Source: Thermodesulfovibrionia bacterium
Lineage (GTDB): Bacteria > Nitrospirota > Thermodesulfovibrionia > UBA6902
Reading direction: 5' to 3'
Assembly: GCA_947258735.1 (NCBI GenBank)
Contig: CAMYJJ010000016.1
Location: forward strand, 1-22,346
DNA length: 22,346 bases
Shown here: piece by piece, positions 1-7,761 of the stretch
How positions within the stretch are numbered: the stretch's first letter is position 1
How the letters are laid out: each line of letters opens with the position of its first letter
Program-made: the position numbers and the translations under genes
The notes under the pieces: model-generated
Seen by the model: only the letters and a program-made list of their open reading frames with translations
The model's database searches: none
What the model was told of the DNA's origin: nothing

Positions 1-42
1 CATCATAACCGCCAGTAAAACTGTCCCGATGAAATACCTCAT
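1..42 (-). CDS. Partial 5' end of the fourth gene of the exbB-exbD-exbD operon
   Basis: Only the first 14 codons are inside the window, reading MRYFIGTVLLAVMM. The start codon overlaps the stop of the preceding exbD in an ATGA arrangement, which suggests translational coupling and membership of the same operon. The visible residues (an Arg followed by a hydrophobic stretch) look like the start of a signal peptide or membrane anchor. In ExbB/TolQ-type clusters this place is often held by a TonB, TolB, TPR or OmpA-like periplasmic partner, but the sequence here is too short to choose. Confidence 0.6.
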   Translation of the reverse strand, partial: MRYFIGTVLLAVMM

Positions 43-542
43 TTCAACGCTCCTTCTTTTTTTAACACTGCGAATTGAAAATCAGGGAACCCTGCCAGCC
101 CGGCTGTCTTCATAATGCTGCTTATGGTCTTGAAGGGAATGTGCTTATCACAGAAAAAAAGGATGTGATTTCCTTTTCTTCCATTTTCCATTGCCCTGTC
201 CATCTGCTCACGGTAGAACATCAATTTCCTGTACAGCTCAGAATCTTTCAGTCTGTTCTGTTTCAGCCCTTGTACCCTTCCGTTTTCCAGCTTCGCAATG
301 AGCGTGTCATTGAGTTTCAGGTTCTCTTTTGACAAAACCATTTTAATCGTTTCGTTGTAGTCCATCTTTGCCGTTGATTGAGGCAGGTCCAGCTCTTTAT
401 CAAGGTTCATTGTCTCGGGTTTTTCTGAGAACGAAAAAAGCAGGAATATTAACACAATGGTAAACATGTCCATCATGGCCGTGATCTGAAGCTTTGGTGT
501 TACAAACTTTCCGGTATGCTTTTTCTTTTTTCCAAGAGCCAT
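39..542 (-). CDS. ExbD/TolR-family biopolymer transport protein (second copy, channel Asp present)
   Basis: A 167-residue inner-membrane protein of the ExbD/TolR family, which pairs with a five-subunit ExbB/TolQ channel to turn proton flow into mechanical work in the periplasm. A basic cytoplasmic N terminus (MALGKKKKHTGKF) is followed by one membrane helix at about residues 20-42 and a periplasmic domain. The helix contains TAMMDMFTIVL, where Asp25 (codon at 468-470) sits at the place of the proton-carrying Asp of ExbD/TolR. The start is supported by GGAG eight bases upstream. It lies 11 bases after the first exbD and overlaps the next gene by ATGA, so all are one operon. The substrate or process powered is unknown; TonB-type uptake, Tol-type envelope work and Agl-type motility are all possible. 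Confidence 0.88.
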   Translation of the reverse strand: MALGKKKKHTGKFVTPKLQITAMMDMFTIVLIFLLFSFSEKPETMNLDKELDLPQSTAKMDYNETIKMVLSKENLKLNDTLIAKLENGRVQGLKQNRLKDSELYRKLMFYREQMDRAMENGRKGNHILFFCDKHIPFKTISSIMKTAGLAGFPDFQFAVLKKEGALK

Positions 543-553
543 TCAGTTTTCTC

Positions 554-1063
554 CTACCCTACCCTTCCCGAAAGGACCACATTAGGGAATAAAGCAGGAC
601 TGTTTTGTGAGTAGCGCGCAGCATCCATTGCCTGAATAATTGTATCGTAGACAACGTCCCTGTCCGGTACAATAATGACTGTGTCACTTTTGGGATAGGT
701 TTGCTTGATTTTCTGAAGAACGGCCGTCATCTGATCAAACCGGTACTCCCGCTGTTTTTTGTTCTTAATCTGATATTCCAGCTTCTTTAGATCTTCATAA
801 AGAACTGCATCTGAATTTGCAGAGAGCTGTATCATGTTTTTCTTTATCTCTGCGATGACCGTCACTTTTATATCTTGCACCTTGTCATCACTGACCATTG
901 CTTCTCCCTGAACGGGAGCTGATGTATTAATGGCTTTGAGATGAAAAAAAGAGGCAGACATAAGCAAAAATGGTATGAGGACCAGAAACATGTTCATGAT
1001 CGGCACCATATTTACTTCAACGTCTTCTTCCGAATGCCGTTTACGCCGCGTTAATCTTGGCAT
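554..1063 (-). CDS. ExbD/TolR-family protein with Asn in place of the channel Asp
   Basis: A 169-residue ExbD/TolR homologue: basic N terminus (MPRLTRRKRH), one membrane helix at about residues 19-42, then a periplasmic domain with a typical late segment (SDTVIIVPDRDVVYDTIIQ) in which the D/E-rich strand-helix of the family is visible. The helix reads VPIMNMFLVL, so Asn24 (codon at 992-994) replaces the Asp that carries protons in ExbD and TolR, and no other acidic residue lies in the helix. The gene overlaps the end of exbB by 23 bases in another frame, and an AAGAAGGGAT ribosome site lies inside the exbB end. It probably forms a heterodimer with the Asp-bearing ExbD downstream; that pairing is inferred from gene order. 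Confidence 0.87.
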   Translation of the reverse strand: MPRLTRRKRHSEEDVEVNMVPIMNMFLVLIPFLLMSASFFHLKAINTSAPVQGEAMVSDDKVQDIKVTVIAEIKKNMIQLSANSDAVLYEDLKKLEYQIKNKKQREYRFDQMTAVLQKIKQTYPKSDTVIIVPDRDVVYDTIIQAMDAARYSQNSPALFPNVVLSGRVG

Positions 1064-1691
1064 AGTTTTTATCCCTTCTTTTTAAAGAGGAAAGAGCGTT
1101 AAAGAGCCTGAGCGCCTTTTCTTCAAACTGCTCGATAAGGTGATCACCCCTGTTGTTCAGAACGTAATAGCCGATGAGACAGGGGATCGCCACAATGAGG
1201 CCAAAGGCGGTCGTGAACATTGCCACAGATATTCCGTGGGCGAGTATCTCCTGCTTGGCTGCAGCATTGGCATTGCTTACGCCCTGGAAGGCGGTGATCA
1301 GTCCCACAATTGTGCCGAGGAGCCCCAGCAGGGTAGCAATGTTTGCAAACAGGGTCAGATAGTTTATTCCGGCTTTGACCCTGGGTATTTCTTTCATGAT
1401 GTTTTCCTCCAGGGTCATCTCGATCTCCTTGTCTCTTTTGTCTGACTTGAGCAGACCGGCCTTGAGAATTCTTCCCAGAGGGTGTTTTTCAATTTTTGAA
1501 CACTCTTCAAGAGCGCCGTGGTAGTTAAACCTCTCAAGCAGAGTAATGATCTTCTGAAATGACTTATCAAAATTAATCTTGAGTCTCAGGAAGAGGAAGC
1601 TTGCCCTCTCGAGAAATAAAGCCAGTGCAACAATGGACAGGGCCAGAATGATGTACATGAAAAACCCTCCGCTCTGAAATAATGAAACCAT
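1041..1691 (-). CDS. MotA/TolQ/ExbB proton channel family protein
   Basis: A 216-residue inner-membrane protein that would form the pentameric proton channel around the ExbD helices. Three membrane segments are visible at about residues 8-28, 108-135 and 150-177. The second carries LLGLLGTIVGLITAF, the hallmark of the family, and the third carries AMFTTAFGLIVAIP; Thr127 and Thr160/161 match the polar pore threonines of TolQ/ExbB. The large cytoplasmic loop between helices 1 and 2 is typical. The start is fixed by AAAGGAGG six bases before the ATG. It is the first gene of a minus-strand operon with two exbD genes. Two exbD genes per exbB occur in several Gram-negative lineages, including the Agl gliding motor of Myxococcus, but the role here cannot be told from sequence. 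Confidence 0.92.
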   Translation of the reverse strand: MVSLFQSGGFFMYIILALSIVALALFLERASFLFLRLKINFDKSFQKIITLLERFNYHGALEECSKIEKHPLGRILKAGLLKSDKRDKEIEMTLEENIMKEIPRVKAGINYLTLFANIATLLGLLGTIVGLITAFQGVSNANAAAKQEILAHGISVAMFTTAFGLIVAIPCLIGYYVLNNRGDHLIEQFEEKALRLFNALSSLKRRDKNYAKINAA

Positions 1692-1776
1692 GAATTGCCT
1701 CCTTTTAATTTGATCTGTTACATGTCATCGCCATCAAGACGGTTTGTGTTCAAATCGATTCTAAGAATTTACAGTC

Positions 1777-1822
1777 ATTTCTGATTTGTCGATGTGATTA
1801 AAATCACCGACTAATCAGAAAT
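1777..1822. repeat. Long imperfect inverted repeat upstream of exbB
   Basis: The arms pair as a 10-bp outer stem (ATTTCTGATT with AATCAGAAAT), one T-T mismatch, GTCG with CGAC, a two-base AT bulge on one side, then GTGAT with ATCAC around a TAAA loop. There is no T-run on either side, so it is unlikely to be an intrinsic terminator. It lies about 90-130 bases upstream of exbB and could be an operator or a leader-RNA hairpin. Confidence 0.6.
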
Positions 1823-1928
1823 ATAAAAATCATGGAGGGATGTTATTGATTAAATGAAGTTATTTTTATTGTGTGGATTTCTGTTCCTGATACGTAATAA
1901 CACGTTTTGGTCATGATGCTCGGGCAGG

Positions 1929-1956
1929 TTGATATAAAGATGAGATCCGTTATAAT
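1929..1956 (+). promoter_or_regulatory. Sigma-70-type promoter for the SpeE-like gene
   Basis: TTGATA (1929-1934) and a perfect TATAAT (1951-1956) are separated by 16 bases. Transcription would start near 1963, giving a leader of about 47 bases before the GTG start at 2010. Confidence 0.6.
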
Positions 1957-2009
1957 GAAAAAGAACTTTGGCGTGATGAAGTGCAAAAATGATTAAGGAG
2001 ACAGGATAA

Positions 2010-2684
2010 GTGGCAAAACCGTGGCATACCATTGGCAGTGAGGATACCGCTGATGGCCGCCTTGAACTTCGACAGAGAAACGGTTCTGATTTCCTCATAA
2101 CCATTGACAATCGTGTGTTGATGAACTCCCGTGCCAACAGGTCCGAGATATTGCTTTCGAAACTGGCCTGTGATTGCATAAACAACAAGAAAGATCCCAG
2201 GGTACTCATGGGAGGACTTGGAATGGGATGGACTCTGAAGGCGGCACTGGATGAACTTCCCGCTCATGCCCTGGTCGTTGTTGCTGAGATTAACCCTGTC
2301 GTCGTCAGATGGTGCCGCGGTCCTCTGGCTGCCCTTACCAGTGATGCATTGAATGACCCCCGGGTTACTCTTGAGGTTGCGGATGTTGCATCAATAATCC
2401 AAAATTGTGCAATGAATGGCAGAGACAATCGGTTTGATGCCATTATTCTTGATCTCTATGAAGGACCTTATGAGGCTGCCAAAGAACGAGGTGAATATGT
2501 ATATGGTGATACTGCCCTGAAAATGAGCAGTTCAGCCCTTATGCCCGGAGGTGTGTTCGCTGTCTGGTCCGAAGACCCGGACAAGGCCTTTGAGCAACGT
2601 CTCGTCCATGCCGGATTTTCCTTTAAATGCCATCGGCCGGTCAGGGGAAACAGGCATGCTGTATACATCGCAAAGAAAGAATAA
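2010..2684 (+). CDS. Spermidine-synthase-like SAM-fold protein, catalytic Asp motif altered
   Basis: A 224-residue cytoplasmic protein with the Rossmann methyltransferase fold of the spermidine synthase (SpeE) superfamily. The nucleotide-binding loop is VLMGGLGMGWTLKAAL (residues 66-80, core GGLGMG), followed by an acidic strand end (VVVAEINPVVVRW, Glu93) and the strand RFDAIILDLYEGP (about 141-153). In true aminopropyltransferases the last strand leads into a D-S/A-x-D-P catalytic motif; here it reads LDLYEGPYEA, so polyamine synthesis is doubtful and a methyltransferase-like or unknown role is more likely. The start is GTG, chosen because AAGGAG lies nine bases upstream and a TTGATA/TATAAT promoter precedes it. 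It is transcribed away from exbB and appears to be a single-gene unit. Confidence 0.8.
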   Translation: MAKPWHTIGSEDTADGRLELRQRNGSDFLITIDNRVLMNSRANRSEILLSKLACDCINNKKDPRVLMGGLGMGWTLKAALDELPAHALVVVAEINPVVVRWCRGPLAALTSDALNDPRVTLEVADVASIIQNCAMNGRDNRFDAIILDLYEGPYEAAKERGEYVYGDTALKMSSSALMPGGVFAVWSEDPDKAFEQRLVHAGFSFKCHRPVRGNRHAVYIAKKE

Positions 2685-2685
2685 T

Positions 2686-2711
2686 GCGATCCCGGTCAAG
2701 CCGGAATGACA
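2686..2711 (+). repeat. Possible remnant of a dispersed intergenic repeat
   Basis: Immediately after the stop codon the sequence reads GATCCCGG, TCAAG, CCGG, AATGACA. The pattern of a short CCGG-type inverted repeat ending in AATGACA resembles one end of the dispersed palindromic repeats found in many genomes of this kind, and the AATGACA end is shared with the element at 9601-9697. No T-run follows, so it is not an intrinsic terminator. Confidence 0.35.
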
Positions 2712-2734
2712 TCACAATCAGATCCACAAAAAGA

Positions 2735-2761
2735 TTAGACTTTAAATCAATATGATATACT
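2735..2761 (+). promoter_or_regulatory. Extended -10 promoter for the ferritin-like gene
   Basis: TATACT (2756-2761) is preceded by TG at 2753-2754, an extended -10 element, with a weak TTAGAC 15 bases upstream. The predicted leader is about 87 bases. Confidence 0.4.
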
Positions 2762-2854
2762 GTACATCATGTTTTATCATCAGCTCTGAAACTCTGAATA
2801 CGTCATCTGTCAACGCAGCATGTTATATGGATTATGAAAGGGAGATTATCTACT

Positions 2855-3301
2855 ATGGATAAAAATAAAATTATCAATGGATGTATTAAAGTAGAAAAAT
2901 CTGTTGCATCTGTTTATAAAAAATTGATGGTAAAGTTCCCTGACAGGAAAGATTTCTGGAATGACCTTTTTGACGATGAAATAAGTCACCTGTCCTTTTT
3001 AAATGATGTTAAGTCTCTCGGGCTCGTTGATGAAATACAAAAAATGGATGCATCACCCCCGACAGCAGTCATAAACAAAACAGTGAAGATGGCCGATGAT
3101 GTTTGTGAAAAAATTAAATCGGATTCAATTTCTTTCAAAAGAGCCCTTTCAATGGTCTTGAAACTTGAGGAATCAATGGTGGAAACGTATACAAATAAAA
3201 TAATTGCTGATCTGGTCTCCTGTGAAGATGAACCGTCTTACCAGAAAATGCTGGCAGATGAGAAAAAACACATTAATAAGATTAAGAAAATGATGAAGTG
3301 A
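2855..3301 (+). CDS. Ferritin-like (rubrerythrin-type) diiron domain protein
   Basis: A 148-residue, all-helical, Lys-rich cytoplasmic protein with the metal-ligand pattern of the ferritin-like superfamily: Glu14, then Glu42-x2-His45 (DDEISHLSF), Glu105/106 (KLEESMVETY) and Glu136-x2-His139 (ADEKKHINKI). Four helices carrying E, ExxH, E, ExxH are what is expected for a carboxylate-bridged diiron site. There is no C-terminal rubredoxin domain (no CxxC pair), so it resembles the short rubrerythrin-like family rather than full rubrerythrin. It may act in iron or peroxide handling; the reaction is inferred only from the fold. The start at 2855 was preferred over an in-frame ATG at 2834 because AAAGGGAG (2837-2844) sits ten bases before it. 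The next gene converges from the other strand. Confidence 0.85.
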   Translation: MDKNKIINGCIKVEKSVASVYKKLMVKFPDRKDFWNDLFDDEISHLSFLNDVKSLGLVDEIQKMDASPPTAVINKTVKMADDVCEKIKSDSISFKRALSMVLKLEESMVETYTNKIIADLVSCEDEPSYQKMLADEKKHINKIKKMMK

Positions 3302-3348
3302 TAAAATGCAGGATTGAACCCTTTTTTATAATTATGAATTTCGTTTCA

Positions 3349-6300
3349 TTATTCCCCTGCCGCTGCCGAAAGGCTCTGTGATTGAACAAAGCCTGTTTGT
3401 TTAACGTTTGCATACCTGAGATAGGGGATGATAACGTCGTTCTTATTGCCGCCGGTTCCATCATATGTGACAGATACTATGGGAGTTCCCGTATTCTTTT
3501 CTATTTTTTTTGCCATTGCCTCGGTAACCAGAGAGGGACAACAGAATGCCGGGCTTGTCTGCACAAAGAGTGATACATCAGGATAGTGCTTTTTTAAATA
3601 ATATATCTTCAATATATTGTCCATTGATTCGCCGGTATTTTCTACCCTGATGTTGTATTCCGAGAGGATCTTCTCCGGCGAGTCGTTGTATTCAAGGTCA
3701 GGTTCCATCAAAATCCGCTCAAAGTATTTATAATATGTCCTCTCCATTATGGTTGCGGTGGCAAAAAATGTTTTTGTAGAAAGAAGATTCAGGTATCGTC
3801 CTTCAACAAACCATTTCCTGAAATATTGTCCGGATATCATCTTAAGAAAAGAGCTGAAGGGGGTCGTAATGACTTCGCCGCCATTGTCTTCAATAAAATG
3901 TACCAGGTCCTGATTCATCACTTCATTGTCCCGAGCATACAAATCACCGAATATTGCTATCTTCGGCCTTTGTTCGTACGTTGTTTCAATGCCTTCAAAG
4001 TACGATACAACTTCGTCAACAGCAGAGTCCTTTGACCTGTTTCCATGAAAGGCTTCTGAAAGGAGATTAATACTCTTTTTAATTATCCTGTCGGTTGTTC
4101 CCTTTTCCTTTTCGTACGGCCGTATCCTGCAGCCCATTTTTCTGACAAGCCCTCCGAACATATATGCTAAATATGAGTTCACAGGGAGTTTTAATGAAAG
4201 ATCTATAAATGACATACCGCCTGTATAGACGCTGGCGGCTGACATGCCATGCCCGTAGGATTGAAAAATATTTTTTATGTGATGAGGAAACATCTTCAGA
4301 TTACAGGCCAGGGTAGTGAACATTGTCCAGAGCACGGTTTTCCCGGGGTCAAGATCATGTTTTTCCACATAATCAATAAATTCCTGGGCAATGATATTAA
4401 GAGGGATACATTCACCGCTGTTGTGGCGCAGACTTTTCTGAATACTGGTATGGGTTTCCTCTAAAAGCCGCGCATCGATCCCTTCACTCCGGAGATTGGC
4501 GATTATCAGCGGCAGGCTGAGATTGTCCCAGTTCGGAATGATAAGTGTTTTGTCAGATAACTGTCTTTCTCTATTGGGCATGAGAGACGGTGCATATGTA
4601 ACAGGTTTTTTTGATCTCTCTGTCAAAAGAGATACACGGTGATTTCTAAAAGACCGGATCGCAGCTTCAATCCTGGTTTCATATCCTACATTGGAGGAAT
4701 GTTCATCTAATTGAAGAATCAGGTAGGGCTTTTCATGTGATTCCATCAGTTTTTTAAAATACTCTACAGCAAAAGAATCAGGCGAGCATTTAAATGACGT
4801 CACAAAAACAGGATATGCTCCTGAAGAACGGGCTACTGCTTCGGCTGATTTAAGCATTTCCGATGCATAATGCCAGGGCAGCTCATTACAGAGCGGCTCG
4901 ATTGAGATAACATCTTCCCTGGTATATGAAAGCATGTCCTGATAAAAGGTCTTCACGCCCTGTGATGCAAATATTGCGGGAATGCCGCTGTTCATGGAAT
5001 TGGAAAGGATTGAATAAGGTCTGCCGATAAATACAACATGAATGTCATCAATGCCGGCTGATTCTTTCCTGTACATTTCTTTTAACTTCTTTGAATATGC
5101 ATCCTTGAATTCAAGAGACCTGTCATATGCAGAGGAGACATCAAAATAACTGATATTATGGTTTATAATCGGCTTCAGTGTGTTGTAGAGCTGCATTTTT
5201 GTATATATAGAATTATATAAGTAGTTAACAAGGGGCATGAGAAACCTGTTTTCACTGTCCCGTGAATTAATGTGAGAAACAAGTGAAGATGAAAATTGCG
5301 TATAGTAACAAAACTGGCGACGTATCTTTTTTTCCTCAGACTTCTTTTCGAGATAAAAAGGCAAAAATACATAATCCGTCCTCTCAAGAAGATATGTTAC
5401 GTGGCCATGCAGGGCGGTCATGGGCGCGCAGAATTCAGCGCCGGCCATACGCTTTCCCTCTTTTACCGCTTCAGTGAAAGATTCACTGGATATGGTTTTT
5501 ATTGACAGCTGATCAAAAAAATATTTCCACATGGGTATATCTTCATACAAATGAAGTGATGCAGGAATGCCAACAGTGACAAATTCTTCTGACGGTTTAA
5601 ATGAAAGAATGTTCTTCCTTTCTTTCATCAAATCAAAACCGGACAGATTATTGTTAATATATTTTCTGGTGTCATAATCCCTTCCGCACAGAAACCCGTA
5701 AGCAACACGTTCACCTTCAATTTCAGCGATGGTTATCTTGCAGTGATTGGTGCATATATCGCATACTTCAGACTTGATCGGGATCTCTTTTTTGTAAAGC
5801 TGTATTCCCTTGAATGCACTTTCTTTTACTCCCTGTTCCCGAAGCATGAGCGCGACCCCGAGCGCTCCTGTAAGATGACAATACCTCGAGACATGTATCG
5901 GTTTTTCCAGTCTTTGTTCAAAGGCGGCGATAAGGGCCTTGTTCTTTGCTGTTGCTCCCTGAAAACATATTGTATTTCCTATGCTGTTTTCGATTGCAAC
6001 CTTGCTCAGGTAGTTCTCCCTGATGGAGTGAAGCACTGAAGCAAGGACTTCATCAACTGAATATCCCTCACTTAAATAATGATTCATGTCCCTTTCCATA
6101 AACACGGTGCATCTGTCACTTGCGATGGGAGCTCTTCTGCCTTCAGCCCTTGAGGAATACTCATGTAAAGAACAGTTCAGTTTCAGGGCCTGCTCTTCTA
6201 TAAAACTCCCGGTCCCGGCAGCACACACATTGTTCATGGCAGAGAATGTGACCATCCCTTTTCTCAATGTGGTAAATTTTGAGTCCTGACCCCCGATTTC

Positions 6301-7605
6301 CAGTATGGTATCCACATCCGGATTCAGTTCAAAGGCTGCACGGGCATGAGCGGTAATTTCATCGATGATCATGTCAGCTCCCATGATCTTACCGGTAAAC
6401 TTTCTCCCGGCGCCTGTAGTACCGGCCCCGATAATCCGCAGGTCTAATTTATTTTTATGAATAACATCATGAATGGATGCAAACAATTTCTGGACTGCAT
6501 GCACAGGCCTTCCGGCGGTCCTTGTATAAAATCCGGCAAGAACAGACCTGTCTCTGTTCATTAATACCGCCTTTGTGCTTGTTGATCCAATGTCAATGCC
6601 AAGGTATACTTCATATCGTCCGGAAGGAATGAGTTGATCGTATATGTCAACCTCAACAGGGTACAGGTCCTCAGGACCAAATGCTCTATATGAATATTGC
6701 TGAACACTCTCGAAATCAGGATAATCAGAGAGCGTAAGTCGGAGAGGCTCATAATAATTCTTCTTTTCCAATGGATTATCAATGAGTATAGTATCTGTCG
6801 ACATAATCGCTGACTTATGAAGCTGGTGCATTTCGTCCATAAGATTCAGGGCTGAGCCGACGGCACCGTAGTGCCATGACATTTCATCTGCAATAATATT
6901 CATACCGGTTATTGACTGTATATGTCTGGCTACCGCCCTGTTTCTGGAAACGCCGCCGGTAAATAGCATGGGGGGATGCGGATGTTCACCTTTCATGAGC
7001 GTATCCACTATGTTTTTTGCCAATCCGTAACAGAGCCCATCACAGATCTCCTCTAGCGAGTACCCTTCCTGCTGCGCATGAACCAGATCTGTTTTTGCAA
7101 ATACAGCGCACCGAGTAGCGATTTTTGGTATGACCCCTTTATTATTGAAGGCATGTTCGCTCAACTCCTCAATCCCGCTTAAGTTCAGTCGTTTGGCCTG
7201 CTGGTCAAGAAAGCTGCCCGTTCCTGCTGCGCAGAGGGTATTTGATTTAAAATTAAGATAATTGCCTTCCTCATCAAAACTGATTAAACCGAATCTTTCG
7301 CCTCCGACTATTAATATGGCGCCTGCCTTTTCATGAAAATGCCGAGCAGCGGTAATAATTGAAATCCGGTTATCATACTGCTTGTTTATTTTTATAATTG
7401 ATGGGGTTGAAGAGGTGGATGCTATACCGCAGACCCGGGAAAGATCAAATGCATCAAGGGCATTCTTAAGGTTTTCCATGATCTTTCCATGATGGAATGC
7501 ATATGCGGTTTTTACAACTTCTTTCCCTGGATTGATCTCGACAATTGATATGGAAACTGATCCGATATCTATACCGAGAATGTTTGAATTGTCCTGCTCA
7601 GACAT
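3349..7605 (-). CDS. Acyl-CoA dehydratase activase fused to DUF2229 and HgdB-like regions (BadF/BadG/BcrA/BcrD family)
   Basis: A 1418-residue cytoplasmic iron-sulfur protein. Residues 9-260 form an ASKHA ATPase domain (GIDIGSVSISIV at 11-22, CAAGTGSF at 125-132, RCAVF with Cys166). Residues 333-595 form a second, complete domain (GIDIGSTSTKAV at 336-347, GGQDSK at 438-443, CAAGTGSF at 461-468, Cys499). In HgdC, two such Cys bind a [4Fe-4S] cluster at the dimer interface, so a single chain here may form the whole pseudo-dimer. Next comes a Cys patch (CDICTNHC, 615-622), a DUF2229-like region (about 670-980, Cys726, Cys906, Cys940), and a C-terminal region (about 1020-1400; Cys1066, Cys1101, Cys1355/1356) resembling dehydratase HgdB/COG3581 proteins. 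Family members use ATP to drive electrons to very low potential. The substrate is unknown, and no separate dehydratase genes adjoin it. AGGTG lies six bases before the ATG. Confidence 0.92.
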   Translation of the reverse strand: MSEQDNSNILGIDIGSVSISIVEINPGKEVVKTAYAFHHGKIMENLKNALDAFDLSRVCGIASTSSTPSIIKINKQYDNRISIITAARHFHEKAGAILIVGGERFGLISFDEEGNYLNFKSNTLCAAGTGSFLDQQAKRLNLSGIEELSEHAFNNKGVIPKIATRCAVFAKTDLVHAQQEGYSLEEICDGLCYGLAKNIVDTLMKGEHPHPPMLFTGGVSRNRAVARHIQSITGMNIIADEMSWHYGAVGSALNLMDEMHQLHKSAIMSTDTILIDNPLEKKNYYEPLRLTLSDYPDFESVQQYSYRAFGPEDLYPVEVDIYDQLIPSGRYEVYLGIDIGSTSTKAVLMNRDRSVLAGFYTRTAGRPVHAVQKLFASIHDVIHKNKLDLRIIGAGTTGAGRKFTGKIMGADMIIDEITAHARAAFELNPDVDTILEIGGQDSKFTTLRKGMVTFSAMNNVCAAGTGSFIEEQALKLNCSLHEYSSRAEGRRAPIASDRCTVFMERDMNHYLSEGYSVDEVLASVLHSIRENYLSKVAIENSIGNTICFQGATAKNKALIAAFEQRLEKPIHVSRYCHLTGALGVALMLREQGVKESAFKGIQLYKKEIPIKSEVCDICTNHCKITIAEIEGERVAYGFLCGRDYDTRKYINNNLSGFDLMKERKNILSFKPSEEFVTVGIPASLHLYEDIPMWKYFFDQLSIKTISSESFTEAVKEGKRMAGAEFCAPMTALHGHVTYLLERTDYVFLPFYLEKKSEEKKIRRQFCYYTQFSSSLVSHINSRDSENRFLMPLVNYLYNSIYTKMQLYNTLKPIINHNISYFDVSSAYDRSLEFKDAYSKKLKEMYRKESAGIDDIHVVFIGRPYSILSNSMNSGIPAIFASQGVKTFYQDMLSYTREDVISIEPLCNELPWHYASEMLKSAEAVARSSGAYPVFVTSFKCSPDSFAVEYFKKLMESHEKPYLILQLDEHSSNVGYETRIEAAIRSFRNHRVSLLTERSKKPVTYAPSLMPNRERQLSDKTLIIPNWDNLSLPLIIANLRSEGIDARLLEETHTSIQKSLRHNSGECIPLNIIAQEFIDYVEKHDLDPGKTVLWTMFTTLACNLKMFPHHIKNIFQSYGHGMSAASVYTGGMSFIDLSLKLPVNSYLAYMFGGLVRKMGCRIRPYEKEKGTTDRIIKKSINLLSEAFHGNRSKDSAVDEVVSYFEGIETTYEQRPKIAIFGDLYARDNEVMNQDLVHFIEDNGGEVITTPFSSFLKMISGQYFRKWFVEGRYLNLLSTKTFFATATIMERTYYKYFERILMEPDLEYNDSPEKILSEYNIRVENTGESMDNILKIYYLKKHYPDVSLFVQTSPAFCCPSLVTEAMAKKIEKNTGTPIVSVTYDGTGGNKNDVIIPYLRYANVKQTGFVQSQSLSAAAGE

Positions 7606-7625
7606 GTCAACACCTCATCTCATCC

Positions 7626-7641
7626 CCCTTCCCAGGAAGGG
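7626..7641. repeat. GC-rich perfect inverted repeat upstream of the activase gene
   Basis: CCCTTCC and GGAAGGG are separated by two bases, 21-36 bases upstream of the activase ATG on the minus strand and just before its ribosome site. It could be an operator or an RNA hairpin affecting translation. No T-run follows it on either strand, so a terminator is unlikely. Confidence 0.55.
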
Positions 7642-7761
7642 TTTGGCCTTGTCCGGATTACACGATACTATATCATTACCATTTATTGCATTCCCTGTCC
7701 ATTGATAAATACTCATATATATATAACGACCTGAAAAGAAGCACTGACCGCAGGAGTAAAA

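Larger units (their letters stand above)
1692..2009. other. Divergent intergenic region between exbB and the SpeE-like gene
   Basis: This 318-base stretch separates the minus-strand exbB operon from the plus-strand SpeE-like gene. It holds a long imperfect hairpin (1777-1822) and a good sigma-70-type promoter for the plus-strand gene (1929-1956). I could not pick a convincing promoter for exbB. No supported gene lies within it. Confidence 0.6.

Noticed and set aside
75..332. Plus-strand open frame of 85 codons opposite exbD
   Set aside because: It is antisense to a clear ExbD gene and has no recognisable motif or ribosome site.
5175..5387. Minus-strand frame inside the activase gene
   Set aside because: It lies in another frame of the real 1418-residue protein and has no family features.
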